A stretch of 64,000 nt of DNA from SHVO01 sp050246995 (GCA_050246995.1 JBFWVA010000003.1:1-64000), one strand, 5' to 3'; shown: positions 1 to 8,690, counted from the first letter of the stretch. Made by a program: numbers and translations. Notes: generated by a model not told the origin, from the sequence alone.

Positions 1-2
1 GC

Positions 3-746
3 TATCTCTTTAAGTGGGCAATTGAAGAAAAACTGGCCAGTCAAAACCCAGCTATCGGCATCCGGCATTTTCAAGTGGCGTCAGAGGGCTTCCACACTTG
101 GACAATTGAAGAGGTACGTCAGTTTGAAGCCTTCTATCCAATCGGGACAAAAGAGCGCCTTGCCATGTCTCTACTCCTCTACTTAGGTGTACGTCGGTCC
201 GATGTGGTGCGGCTGGGACCATGCTTGGAAACCGATGGAGGCTCAAGGATCCGATTTACCGAGATGAAAGGGAGAGATCGCAAACTCAAGCAACATGAGT
301 TGATGATTCTCCCTGAACTGCGTCGCGTCTTGGACAATTCGTCGTTGGGACCCGACACTTACCTCGTCACCAAGTTCGGCAAGCCATGGATCAAGGAAAG
401 CTTCTCAAACTGGTTCAGTGGAGCCTGTGAACGTGCCGGGTTGCCACAGTGCTCCGCACACGGATTGAGAAAAGCTGGCGCAACTATCGCTGCGGAGAAC
501 GGCGCAACAGAAATGGAGCTTATGGCGATCTTTGGTTGGTCCAGCCCTCAGCAGGCTGCCGTCTATACCCGGAAGGCAAATCGCGCGCGCTTGGCAGACC
601 GTGCCATGCACCTTCTTATCCCGGAACAAGTTGGCGACAACCGTGGACAGAAGAAAAACGATTTTGTCGCACCTTTTGACCCGCAAAAGACAGGTGCGAC
701 AAAAACTGGTGGAAAAGCTAAGGCCAGCAATGGCCGAGGAAAGTAA
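3..746 (+). CDS. Tyrosine recombinase (phage/island integrase), 5' end outside window
   Basis: The reading frame is open to the left edge, so the N-terminal part of the gene is missing; a GTG at 75 is only an internal codon. The visible part is the catalytic domain of a tyrosine site-specific recombinase. The active-site set can be read: Arg in GVRRSDVV (near nt 192), Lys in EMKGRDRK, H-x-x-R in SAHGLRK, Trp in the usual second-His position (FGWSS) and the nucleophile Tyr in AVYTR (codon near 564). A basic Lys/Gly-rich tail follows. The stop lies directly against a tRNA-Lys 3' fragment, so this gene marks one end of an integrated element lying mainly left of the window. Base composition is less GC-rich than in neighbouring genes. 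Confidence 0.9.
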   Translation, partial: YLFKWAIEEKLASQNPAIGIRHFQVASEGFHTWTIEEVRQFEAFYPIGTKERLAMSLLLYLGVRRSDVVRLGPCLETDGGSRIRFTEMKGRDRKLKQHELMILPELRRVLDNSSLGPDTYLVTKFGKPWIKESFSNWFSGACERAGLPQCSAHGLRKAGATIAAENGATEMELMAIFGWSSPQQAAVYTRKANRARLADRAMHLLIPEQVGDNRGQKKNDFVAPFDPQKTGATKTGGKAKASNGRGK

Positions 747-788
747 TGGTGGGCGCACCAGGACTCGAAGCTGTGACCCGCTGATTAA
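747..788 (-). other. Degenerate 3' half of tRNA-Lys; probable attachment-site remnant
   Basis: Read on the minus strand, this block runs from the anticodon loop (TTAATCAGCGGGTC) through a T-loop (TTCGAGT) to an acceptor end TGCGCCCACCA, the layout of the 3' half of tRNA-Lys(CTT). Two T-stem positions no longer pair (the 5' arm reads ACAGC against CCTGG), and no 5' half follows beyond 788. It touches the integrase stop on one side and overlaps the stop of the MFS gene on the other. Integrases often recombine inside the 3' half of tRNA genes, so I read this as an att half-site. Confidence 0.7.
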
Positions 789-1954
789 CCGTGAGCGGGC
801 GCGTATTGCTTCCCCGGCAACAACGCACACGCCACCAGCCCCAGCGCCGCCACGCCGCCCAGGATCTCGAACGTGAGTTCGAACCCGCCGCGCTCGTGGG
901 CGAAGGCGATCAGCATAACGGCGGCGCCCGCCGCCGGGCTCGTCAGAAAATACCGCAGGCCGTAAATCGTCGAGCGCCACTTCGCTGTCGCGTTCTGGCC
1001 GACGATGGCGTCCGTCACCGTGATCAGTCCGAAGGACGCGGCGATCAGCGGCACGCACACCGCGATCAAAACAAAGCCATAGGAAAACGCCACCAGGAAC
1101 GGCGTCACCGCGATGACCACCGCGATGGGCAGGAACAGCGCGAACAGACCGCGCCGCGCGGCCAGAGTGCCCACCGTGTACTGCGATACCGCGCCGAACA
1201 TATAGAGCCCCGCGGCCACCAGCCCCCACACCGCGGGATCGGCCGCCGTGTCGCCGAGCCGTTCTTGCAACAGTTTTGGCAGCGCCACGGTGATGGAGTT
1301 GAACAGCATCGAGCTTGCCGTGATCGTCAAACCCAGCGCGGCGAGCAGGCGCACGATATGGTGCGTGGGCGGGCGCTGCGATGTGCGCGGTTCGGCCTTG
1401 CCCTGGAAGTCCTCGCGGAAGGTGACGAGGAAGGCGAGCCCAATCGCGGCCGTGATCGCGCCCGGTGCAATGAAGGCCGCGCGCCAACCATAATGATCCG
1501 CGATGAAGGCCGTGGCGATGGCCGAACTCGCCACGCCGAGATTTCCGATCATCCCGTTGAACCCGATCCCGCGCGCGAGGTCCTTGGCGTGGGTCGCGAT
1601 CAGAGTCGTGCCGACCGGGTGATAGATGGATGCGAACACGCCCACCATGAACAGGGCGGCCCCGAGTTCGAAGGGGGTGGAGGCCCAGCCGCAGGCCGTC
1701 AGGCTGACGCCGATCCCGATCAGGAACAGCGTCATCATGTGGCGCCGGCTCCAGGCGTCGGCCATCCAGCCCGCGAGCATCGATCCCGCGCCAAAGGCGA
1801 TGAAGCCGGGGGCGGCGAGGGCCAGCAGGTCGCCGTAGCTCGCGGCGAAGTCCTTTTCCATCGCGATCACAGCGGCGGGGAAGATCAGCATCGCATAGTG
1901 GTCGAGGAAGTGGCCCGCGTTCACATACGCGAGAAGGGACCGCTGCTTTTCCAT
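785..1954 (-). CDS. MFS transporter, possibly fosmidomycin-resistance-like
   Basis: A 389-residue integral membrane protein with about 12 hydrophobic segments and a short soluble loop near residues 185-205, the usual length and shape of a major facilitator carrier. The first segment carries a GHFLDHY motif and the middle has GVFASIYHPVG, a pattern I associate with Fsr-like MFS exporters; the substrate cannot be read from the sequence. The ATG at 1954 begins MEKQRS just before the first membrane segment. It is divergent from the secreted amidase gene. The stop codon overlaps the edge of the tRNA-Lys remnant, so an integration event may have shaped its 3' end, but the protein looks complete. 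Confidence 0.85.
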   Translation of the reverse strand: MEKQRSLLAYVNAGHFLDHYAMLIFPAAVIAMEKDFAASYGDLLALAAPGFIAFGAGSMLAGWMADAWSRRHMMTLFLIGIGVSLTACGWASTPFELGAALFMVGVFASIYHPVGTTLIATHAKDLARGIGFNGMIGNLGVASSAIATAFIADHYGWRAAFIAPGAITAAIGLAFLVTFREDFQGKAEPRTSQRPPTHHIVRLLAALGLTITASSMLFNSITVALPKLLQERLGDTAADPAVWGLVAAGLYMFGAVSQYTVGTLAARRGLFALFLPIAVVIAVTPFLVAFSYGFVLIAVCVPLIAASFGLITVTDAIVGQNATAKWRSTIYGLRYFLTSPAAGAAVMLIAFAHERGGFELTFEILGGVAALGLVACALLPGKQYAPAHG

Positions 1955-2074
1955 GTGATTCCGTAAGGCTGGGGCGCGTGTTGTCCGGCGCTAGCGTATC
2001 CCATGTCGGTAAATTCCGCTAACGTACGTAGTACGCTGACCGACTTGGTTGCTGTTCTATTTGGGGGAGAAACA

Positions 2075-3718
2075 ATGAACATCACGACCCGCAATATTTC
2101 CGCGCGAATCCGCACCGGCGTGGCCACGGGGGCCCTCGCGTGGGTCCTCGGGTTCAGCGCCGCCCACGCCGCGACCCTGGACGTCACCAAGGCGACGATC
2201 CCCGAGTTCCAGGTCGCTTACGCCAAGGGCCTGACGGCCGAGCGCGTCACCGCCGCCTACCTGGCCCGCGTCGCCGCCTACGAGGAAACCGGCCCCGCGA
2301 TCAACGCCATCATCCACATGAATCCGAATGCGCTTGAGCAGGCGAAGGCGCTCGACGCCGAACGCAAAGCCGGAAAAGTGCGCGGTCCGCTCCACGGCAT
2401 TCCCATCGTGCTGAAGGACAACTTCGACACTTTCGATCTTCCGACCACGGCAGGCTCTCAATTGCTGGCGGGATCGATCCCGAACAAGGACGCCTTCGTC
2501 ACCCAGAAGCTGCGCGATGCCGGCGTCATCATCGTCGCCAAGGTCAATATGGCCGAGTTCGCCAACAGCGGCGGCAAGGTTCCGATCGGCTTCAGCTCCG
2601 GCGGCTTGCAGACGCTTAACCCGCACGCACTCGACCGTTCGCCGGGCAGTTCCAGCGGCGGCACGGGCTCGTCCATCGCCGCCGCCTTCGCGGTGTTCGG
2701 TCTCGGCACGGACTCCCAAGGTTCCGTGCGCGGCCCGTCGCACGACAACGGCATCGTCGGCCTCAAGACCACCCATGGGCTCGTGAGTAAGGCGGGTGTC
2801 ATCCCGCTCACCCTCAGCCTCGACACGGTCGGTCCCATGGCGCGCAATGTCACGGATATCGCCGTCGCCCTGAACACGATGTCCGGCATCGACCCCAACG
2901 ATAGGGACACGCAGAAGAGCGTCGGTCACGGCGAAGACTATACGCGCTACCTGAAGAAGGACGCGCTCAAGGGCGTTCGCATCGGCATCGTGCGCCAGTT
3001 CATGGGCGTGGATAAGGAAGTCGACAAGGTCACCGAGGATTCGATTGCGGTGTTGAAGGCGCAAGGCGCCGAGATCGTCGACCCCGTCGCTTATCCCGAC
3101 CATCTCCTCGGCGTGCGCGGCCCGATCTGGCCGTTCCTTGAAGCCGTCGAGTTCCGGAAAGACGTCACCGACTATCTGCACACCTTGAAGCCCGGCTTCC
3201 CCAAGGACTTCGATGAACTTGCGGCGAAAGCCAACGATCCGGCCACGCACTACCGCAGCCCCGAAAAGGCGGCGTTGTTCAAAAGCCTGGTCGACCGCAA
3301 AATGGAATACGACGATCCCATCTACGTCTCGCTCAAGACCGTGATGATGCCGGCCTTCACCAACGGCGTGAACAGCGTGTTCGACAAGTACGGCGTCACG
3401 GCGATGTTCTTCCCCACCAACAACGGCCCCACGGGCAAGATCGGGCCGCGCCCCGCGGAAGACGATCCGAACCGTCCGCCGCAGCCGCGCACGAACAACA
3501 TCGGCGCCACCAGTATCGCCAGCCAATCGGGCCTGCCTGAGATCGTGATCCCCGCCGGCATGTCGGCGGATGGGATGCCGATCACCGTGTCCTTCCTGGG
3601 CAAGGCCTTCGCCGACGGTCAGATCATCGGCATGGCCTATGCCTTCGAACAGGCCACCCATGGGATCCGGACGCCGAAGTTTACCCCGTCTCTGAAAAGC
3701 GACGTGGTGCGCTACTAA
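2075..3718 (+). CDS. Exported amidase (amidase signature family)
   Basis: A 547-residue protein of the amidase signature family, which hydrolyses amide bonds with a Ser-cisSer-Lys triad. All three are visible: Lys114 in VLKDN, the Gly/Ser loop GSSSGG at 191-196, and the nucleophile Ser217 in QGSVRGPS. I chose the ATG at 2075, 24 codons into the open frame, because it follows a GGGGGAGA ribosome site and begins a clean signal peptide (basic start, hydrophobic core, AHA cleavage motif near residue 32). The signal peptide argues against a GatA role and for a periplasmic or secreted amidase of unknown substrate. A DUF1028 gene follows 46 bases later, probably in the same transcript. Confidence 0.88.
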   Translation: MNITTRNISARIRTGVATGALAWVLGFSAAHAATLDVTKATIPEFQVAYAKGLTAERVTAAYLARVAAYEETGPAINAIIHMNPNALEQAKALDAERKAGKVRGPLHGIPIVLKDNFDTFDLPTTAGSQLLAGSIPNKDAFVTQKLRDAGVIIVAKVNMAEFANSGGKVPIGFSSGGLQTLNPHALDRSPGSSSGGTGSSIAAAFAVFGLGTDSQGSVRGPSHDNGIVGLKTTHGLVSKAGVIPLTLSLDTVGPMARNVTDIAVALNTMSGIDPNDRDTQKSVGHGEDYTRYLKKDALKGVRIGIVRQFMGVDKEVDKVTEDSIAVLKAQGAEIVDPVAYPDHLLGVRGPIWPFLEAVEFRKDVTDYLHTLKPGFPKDFDELAAKANDPATHYRSPEKAALFKSLVDRKMEYDDPIYVSLKTVMMPAFTNGVNSVFDKYGVTAMFFPTNNGPTGKIGPRPAEDDPNRPPQPRTNNIGATSIASQSGLPEIVIPAGMSADGMPITVSFLGKAFADGQIIGMAYAFEQATHGIRTPKFTPSLKSDVVRY

Positions 3719-3764
3719 TCTACCCGCCTATACTCCGGGCTCCCGTGACCGCACTGGAGCCCGG

Positions 3765-4613
3765 ATGACCTTCTCAATCGCTGCTGTGGATCCAAAGACC
3801 GGCGACGCCGGTGTCGCGGTGGCGTCAAAATTCCTCGCTGTCGGCAATCTGGTGCCTTGGGTCGAAGCCGGCGTCGGCGCCGTCGCGACGCAAGCCCTGT
3901 GCAATGCGCGTTATGGCTCGGAAGGGCTCCGGATCCTCGGCGGGACCACCGCCGGGGAGGCGCTCGGCCGCCTCATATCCGCCGATCCCGGCCGCGACCG
4001 CCGCCAGGTCGGCATGGTCGATATCAAGGGCAACGCCGCTGGTCACACCGGCCCCGGCTGCATCGGCTGGGCCGGTCACAAGACGGGCGTGAACTACGCC
4101 GCGCAGGGCAATTGCCTCGCGGGGGAGGCGGTCGTCGCCGCGATGGCGCAGGCCTTCGAAAATACCAATGGCCCGCTTTACCGGCGCCTCTTCGCCGCGC
4201 TCGTGGCCGGTGACGCGGCCGGCGGGGATAAACGCGGGCGCCAATCCGCCGCGCTCAAGGTGCTGCGGACGAACGCGGGTTATCAAGGTCTCAGCGACAC
4301 CGTGATCGACCTTCGTGTCGACGACGCCGCCGATCCCATGTCCGAGATGCGCCGCCTCATCGACCTCCATGAACTCTATTTCTTCACCGGCGATTGCCCG
4401 CGCCTCACACTTGAAGGCCAGGTGCTTGAAACCCTGCGCGCCGTCCTGCGCAAGGCGGGCCGCGCGGATCAATTTCCGCCGGGATGGAGCGACGAGCTCG
4501 GGCGCGCCATCGATAACTTCATTGGATGCGAGAACCTTGAAGAGCGTTTCGATCTCAAGACCCGCGCCATCGATCAGCGCGCGCTCGATCATCTCGTGAC
4601 TCAGTATCTCTAG
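3765..4613 (+). CDS. DUF1028 family protein with C-terminal putative peptidoglycan-binding region
   Basis: A 282-residue cytoplasmic-looking protein that opens with MTFSIAAVDPKTGDAGVAVASK, the hallmark start of the DUF1028 family (proposed Ntn-hydrolase-like fold). The first ~205 residues form that domain. Residues ~210-282 (from LYFFTGDCPRLTLEG) match the shape of the putative peptidoglycan-binding extension often found in this family. The biochemical activity is unknown. It follows the amidase gene on the same strand with a short gap, so the pair may act on a common amide-containing substrate; that link is inference from order only. Confidence 0.85.
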   Translation: MTFSIAAVDPKTGDAGVAVASKFLAVGNLVPWVEAGVGAVATQALCNARYGSEGLRILGGTTAGEALGRLISADPGRDRRQVGMVDIKGNAAGHTGPGCIGWAGHKTGVNYAAQGNCLAGEAVVAAMAQAFENTNGPLYRRLFAALVAGDAAGGDKRGRQSAALKVLRTNAGYQGLSDTVIDLRVDDAADPMSEMRRLIDLHELYFFTGDCPRLTLEGQVLETLRAVLRKAGRADQFPPGWSDELGRAIDNFIGCENLEERFDLKTRAIDQRALDHLVTQYL

Positions 4614-4721
4614 CCGCGCGAGTCATATCCCGCGAACCACGTGAAGCTGTGGTCGCGCCCCTTGAACATTTTTCTCCGCGGCGCCGTTTAAGCGCGTGTC
4701 CTTTTTCGCGGCGGGAGCGTC

Positions 4722-5381
4722 ATGTCCACACGGCGGAACACGTATTGCGCGGTTCTTCTGTCATTTGCCCTTGGGAGCTGTTCCACCTACCGCGAGGTTC
4801 GCGATTGGTGGGCGGATGATGCTGGCCCCACCGAACAGGAGTGGGCGGAGTTCCGCGCGCTCTACGCACATGAGAACGATCCGCCGCCGCGCGCACGGGC
4901 GGAAATAGCGCCCAGCGCACCTAGCGCACCGGCAATCCCCGAAGTGCGGCGGGCCGCGCCAGTTCCGCAAGCGCCGTCCCGCGTTGCCCGTCCCCGTATC
5001 GCGAAGGTGACGCCGCCGCCCGCGCCGCCGCGCGCGCGGCCCGCTGAGGCCGACGCGCCCGCTGGAAGCGACGCGCCCGTGCAGGCCGCGCCGCCCGCCC
5101 CCGTGGAGGTGGCGATCCTCTCGCCCAGCCTCAAATCCGTCGCGGGCATGAGCGAAGCGCGCCTGCGTCAAACCCTGGGCGAGCCGTCGTCGGCGACACA
5201 AAAGGGCGCGCAGAAAATCTGGCGCTACGTCGGCAACAGCTGCTCCGTCGAGATTGTCTTTTTCCTGGACGTCACCCGAAATACCTATGCGGCGCTCGAT
5301 CAGAGGACGCTGGCGCGCGACGGCAGCGTTTCCGCGCGCCCGTGTCTGCGCGATGCGCCGCCCACGGACCAGAGCGGCTGA
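4722..5381 (+). CDS. Predicted lipoprotein with Pro/Ala-rich linker
   Basis: A 219-residue protein with a lipoprotein signal: basic start, hydrophobic core and the lipobox ALGSC near residue 20, so it should be lipid-anchored. Residues ~60-135 are a low-complexity Ala/Pro/Arg linker. The C-terminal ~75 residues (SVAGMSEARLRQTLGEPSS, then KIWRY and a Cys-containing end) resemble the SmpA/OmlA-like fold, in which a small domain follows a flexible tether. The function is unknown. The ATG at 4722 is kept because it gives a complete signal peptide. Confidence 0.75.
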   Translation: MSTRRNTYCAVLLSFALGSCSTYREVRDWWADDAGPTEQEWAEFRALYAHENDPPPRARAEIAPSAPSAPAIPEVRRAAPVPQAPSRVARPRIAKVTPPPAPPRARPAEADAPAGSDAPVQAAPPAPVEVAILSPSLKSVAGMSEARLRQTLGEPSSATQKGAQKIWRYVGNSCSVEIVFFLDVTRNTYAALDQRTLARDGSVSARPCLRDAPPTDQSG

Positions 5382-5502
5382 TCCACATATACGCGGAGCG
5401 TTTGCACGTGACGTAACAGGCGCCGTGCGGCACCTGGTGAACAACCAGGCCGCGGTCGTCTTGACGGACCTGACCGCCGCGTGTCCACTGAAGTGATCCG
5501 CA

Positions 5503-5526
5503 AAGGGCGCTCCACCGGGCGCCCTT
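5503..5526 (+). terminator. Hairpin terminator candidate after lipoprotein gene
   Basis: AAGGGCGC and GCGCCCTT form a perfect 8-bp stem around an 8-base loop. It lies 120 bases after the lipoprotein stop and 22 bases before the flavin reductase start. There is only a short pyrimidine run (CTTC) afterwards, so it is a weak intrinsic terminator. Confidence 0.5.
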
Positions 5527-5548
5527 CTTCACTTCTTGGCCCCGCAAG

Positions 5549-6127
5549 ATGAACCCCGAGATCGCCGACGTACCCCTCAAGCGCGCCTACCGGTTGATCA
5601 ATCACGGTCCGACAGTGCTCGTGTCCGCCCGTCACGGCGGGATCGATAACGTCATGGCCGCGGCCTGGTGCTGCGGTCTCGACTACGATCCGCCGAAGCT
5701 CACCGTCGTCATCGCGCAAGGGACCAAGACGCGCGAGCTGGTCGAAAAAAGCGGCGCCTTCGCCATTCAAGTGCCCACCGTGCGCCAATTGCATCTCACG
5801 GACGATGTCGGCACGCACAGTATGCTCGAGGACCCCGGCAAGCTCCCGCGTTTCGGTGTGAAGCTTTTTGCCATGCCCGGCCATGACCTGCCCTTTGTCG
5901 AAGGCTGCTCCGCCTGGCTCGCCTGCAAGCTCGTCCCCGAACCCCATAACCAGGACGCCTACGATCTCTTCATCGGCGAGGTCGTCGGCGCGTGGGCCGA
6001 TACGCGTGTTTTCAAGGATGGCCGCTGGCTGTTTGAAACCGCCGATCCGGCCCTGCGCAGCCTGCATCATGTCGCGGGCGGCCACTACTATGCCGTCGGC
6101 GAGGGCATGTCCGCCAAGACGCGCTAG
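5549..6127 (+). CDS. Flavin reductase-like (FMN-binding split barrel) protein
   Basis: A 192-residue soluble protein with the organisation of flavin reductase-like FMN-binding proteins: N-terminal NHGPTVLVSARHGGIDNVMAAAWC, then PPKLTVVIAQGTKTRELVEKSGAFAIQVP, the strand-turn pattern in which the FMN phosphate is bound. Members reduce free flavins or act as small flavoenzymes; the electron acceptor cannot be told here. The 3' end overlaps the convergent ATP-grasp gene by four bases. Confidence 0.82.
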   Translation: MNPEIADVPLKRAYRLINHGPTVLVSARHGGIDNVMAAAWCCGLDYDPPKLTVVIAQGTKTRELVEKSGAFAIQVPTVRQLHLTDDVGTHSMLEDPGKLPRFGVKLFAMPGHDLPFVEGCSAWLACKLVPEPHNQDAYDLFIGEVVGAWADTRVFKDGRWLFETADPALRSLHHVAGGHYYAVGEGMSAKTR

Positions 6128-7167
6128 AGCCTCCAGGCCTGCGCCAGCATGTCGGTCAGCAGGTCGCCATAGCTCCACCCCATGGCGCGCGCCGCGATGG
6201 TCGACAAACTGTCCTGATCGTCGCGGCCAGGACGGCCGGCGCCCGTCAGGTTCGGTTTCATATTGAGATCGAAAAGGCGCAGGACGCCTTGCGCATCGCC
6301 CCGGCAATCGATGCGGATCGGAGCGCGGGCGTTCATAAGCCGCGCCGCCGTCACGCACTGATCCATCATGCGCTGGACGGCGGGGACGGCTTGTTCTTCG
6401 CCCGTCAGGGCGCGGCTGTTGTGCGTCACCGCCACCACGCCGTTATAAGGCGCGACGCCGTCATGATGATTGAACCGCAGCACCGGCGGCAGCGCGAGGG
6501 CCGCGCCGCGCGCACGCGGCAGCACGGTCACGGTCATCTCCACGCCGCTTAAGTATTGCTCGATCATCACCGTCTCGCCGAAGCGGGCGGAGGCGATGAG
6601 GGCGTGCGCGGCCTCTTGCAGCGCGGCCAGGTCGTTGACGCGGCTCACACCCTGGCTTCCGCGTCCGCGGATGGGCTTCACGACCAGCGGGAAGTGGAGA
6701 TTGCGGGCGCGCAAAGAGTCAGGGGTGAGGGAGTCGATTTCTGCGCGCGCCGCCAAGACCGAAGCGGGCAGGGGCAAGCCGTTGTCCCGCAGCAGCGCAT
6801 TGGTGGCGAATTTGTCGTCGCCCGCCTGTTGCGCCGCCGGAAGCTGACCGACCATCCAATGCGTGCCGAGCGCCCGTTCCAGCGGATGGCCCTCGAACAG
6901 CACCGTGTTCGCCCAAAGCACAGCCGCGCCGCGTTCAATCGCTGTTTGAATCCCCTCCTGCGTATCCGGAAACACCCAGTCCATCGGCGCGAGCGGGTCT
7001 GGACGCGCGGCCGGGGTCAGTACGCTGACGCCGCGCTCCCGCAGGCAGAATCCGATATCCGCGCCGCTGTCCGAATAGCCGCCCGGCTTGGCGTCCTTGC
7101 GCAGCCCGCCGATCTCGGGCGGCGGCAGCGCTTGGTACAGGATCGCGACGGGTCCGGAGGCGGTCAT
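6124..7167 (-). CDS. ATP-grasp domain ligase
   Basis: A 347-residue protein with the ATP-grasp fold: an N-terminal pre-domain, a nucleotide-binding Lys in LVVKPIRGRGSQGV (about residues 157-170), the EQYLSGVEMTVTV segment, and a late metal-binding motif FDLNMKPNLTG. The family joins a carboxylate to an amine or thiol through an acyl phosphate, as in D-Ala-D-Ala ligase; this protein's substrates are not evident. It starts six bases after the stop of the upstream MFS gene, with TGAG before the ATG, so the two form an operon, suggesting that a carrier and a ligase serve the same small molecule. Confidence 0.8.
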   Translation of the reverse strand: MTASGPVAILYQALPPPEIGGLRKDAKPGGYSDSGADIGFCLRERGVSVLTPAARPDPLAPMDWVFPDTQEGIQTAIERGAAVLWANTVLFEGHPLERALGTHWMVGQLPAAQQAGDDKFATNALLRDNGLPLPASVLAARAEIDSLTPDSLRARNLHFPLVVKPIRGRGSQGVSRVNDLAALQEAAHALIASARFGETVMIEQYLSGVEMTVTVLPRARGAALALPPVLRFNHHDGVAPYNGVVAVTHNSRALTGEEQAVPAVQRMMDQCVTAARLMNARAPIRIDCRGDAQGVLRLFDLNMKPNLTGAGRPGRDDQDSLSTIAARAMGWSYGDLLTDMLAQAWRL

Positions 7168-7173
7168 CGCAGC

Positions 7174-8490
7174 TCACGGCGTTGGGGGCGTTTTGTCCGT
7201 ATCCAACATGTTGATGCCGGCCGTCTCGCGCATCGTCACGGCGGCGAACAGCGCAAGGGCCGAAACCGCGACGATATAGTAGGCGGGCGACAGCTTGTCC
7301 GCCGTGTTCAACAGCAGCCACGTGCCGACGAACGGCGCCGTGCCGCCGAATAGCGTGTAGCCGATATTGAAACTCATCGTCGCGCCGGTGACGCGCGTGC
7401 GCGCCGGGAACATCTCGACCACCGCGATCCCGAAGGTGCCCCAGAAGAACCCGTAATTCATCCCGAGCAGCGCCTGCCCCAGCAACGCCGCGCCGAACGT
7501 CGCGCTGCTGGCCAGCATGAAGGCGGGGATGGTGAGGATCAGGCTGAGCACGATCGTGGTGATGATCACCGGCTTGCGTCCATACCGGTCCGACAGCGCG
7601 CCGCCGGCCCAGTAGCTGGCGAAGGCGATGAACATCGCGATCCCGTTGGACAGCAGCGCGTCTCCGCGCGCGAGGCCCGTTTCCACCAGGTACGTCACGA
7701 AATAGCCGCTCAGCGAATAGAAGCCGAGCGAGGAGAACGCCGCCAGGCCGAACGCGCGCACCATCGAGCCTGTCTGAAGAGTCGCCGCTTCGCGCAAGGG
7801 CGATGTCGGAATACCATCCGCGGCCGCGACTTTTTCGAACGCCGGGGACTCGTCCACGATCCGGCGGATATACAAGCCGATCAGCGCCAGCGGACCGCCG
7901 AGCAGGAACGGGATGCGCCAGCCCCACGACTGATAGTCCTCGGCCGACAACCCGTTCGAGAACGCGAGCACCACGGCGGCCGCGGCCACGGGCGCCGCCG
8001 TTGAGAATGAGAAGGTGAACGCGACGTAGCGGCCGCGATGGCGCGGCGGCGCGTGTTCGGCCACGAAGGAGTTGGAACTGACGGTCTCGCCCGCGGCGGA
8101 CAAACCTTGCATCAGGCGGCAGACGACGAGCAGCACCGGCGCGAGGATGCCGATCTGCGCGTACGTCGGAAGAAGGCCGATGCCGACCGTTGCGCCGCCC
8201 ATCAACAGGATGACGATGGACAACACGCGCCGCCGGCCGATCTTGTCGCCCAGCGTTCCGAACACATAAGCCCCGGCGGGGCGCGCCAGGAAGCCGACCG
8301 AATAGATCGCGAACGTGGCCAGGATCGCGGTCGCCTGATTCTCCGCCGGAAAGAACAAGGCCGCGATCGTCGCCGCCGAATACGCATAGACGACAAAGTC
8401 ATACCATTCGACGAACTGCCCGATCGCGGCGGACGCCAGGACGCGCTTGAAGGAAAGGGTTTTATCGGTCGCTGGGGCCGCGTGCGTCAC
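7174..8490 (-). CDS. MFS transporter, metabolite:H+ symporter (MHS) type
   Basis: A 438-residue membrane protein with 12 predicted segments. The N-terminus (ASAAIGQFVEWYDFVVYAY) and the loop motif GTLGDKIGRRR are typical of the MHS branch of the major facilitator superfamily (ShiA, ProP and KgtP relatives), which imports organic acids or osmolytes with protons. The frame could begin at a TTG at 8520, but the GTG at 8490 is preceded by AGGACGGA at good spacing and gives the usual short N-terminus, so I chose it. It is the first gene of a two-gene operon with the ATP-grasp ligase. Confidence 0.85.
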   Translation of the reverse strand: MTHAAPATDKTLSFKRVLASAAIGQFVEWYDFVVYAYSAATIAALFFPAENQATAILATFAIYSVGFLARPAGAYVFGTLGDKIGRRRVLSIVILLMGGATVGIGLLPTYAQIGILAPVLLVVCRLMQGLSAAGETVSSNSFVAEHAPPRHRGRYVAFTFSFSTAAPVAAAAVVLAFSNGLSAEDYQSWGWRIPFLLGGPLALIGLYIRRIVDESPAFEKVAAADGIPTSPLREAATLQTGSMVRAFGLAAFSSLGFYSLSGYFVTYLVETGLARGDALLSNGIAMFIAFASYWAGGALSDRYGRKPVIITTIVLSLILTIPAFMLASSATFGAALLGQALLGMNYGFFWGTFGIAVVEMFPARTRVTGATMSFNIGYTLFGGTAPFVGTWLLLNTADKLSPAYYIVAVSALALFAAVTMRETAGINMLDTDKTPPTP

Positions 8491-8609
8491 GTCGAGATCC
8501 GTCCTGTCGGTGTTTTCCAACCCCGTCGTTTTCGGGGGCGTTGTTTTCCAGCGCCGGTCTTTAGCACATCCTGCGGTGTCCCCAAAATGTTACAAATGTC
8601 CCTATAATA

Positions 8610-8638
8610 TTGACATTCGCGCGCATTTGCTTTAGGGT
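8610..8638 (+). promoter_or_regulatory. Strong sigma70-type promoter with rRNA-like discriminator
   Basis: A perfect -35 TTGACA (8610-8615) is followed after exactly 17 bases by TAGGGT (8633-8638) and a GC-rich discriminator CGGGCC, a layout typical of growth-regulated stable-RNA promoters. It points right, away from the MFS gene, towards a boxA motif about 40 bases downstream. Confidence 0.5.
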
Positions 8639-8678
8639 CGGGCCTGCTTTCGCGCATCCAGCCTTCGCGCGCCGGCGC

Positions 8679-8690
8679 GCTCTTTGACAT
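8679..8690 (+). promoter_or_regulatory. boxA-like antitermination element
   Basis: GCTCTTTGACAT differs at one base from the boxA core of rRNA leaders (GCTCTTTAACA), the Nus-factor binding site. It sits about 40 bases after the predicted start of transcription, as in an rrn leader, but no 16S rRNA follows. Confidence 0.5.

Noticed and set aside
791..1966. Long open frame opposite the MFS transporter gene
   Set aside because: It mirrors the MFS gene and encodes an Arg/Gln/His-rich sequence without any domain; it is a GC-rich antisense artefact.
5425..5496. Short frame (VRHLVNNQAAVVLTDLTAA...) between the lipoprotein gene and the hairpin at 5503
   Set aside because: It looks protein-like and ends just before a terminator, but no good start or ribosome site was found, so I did not call it.
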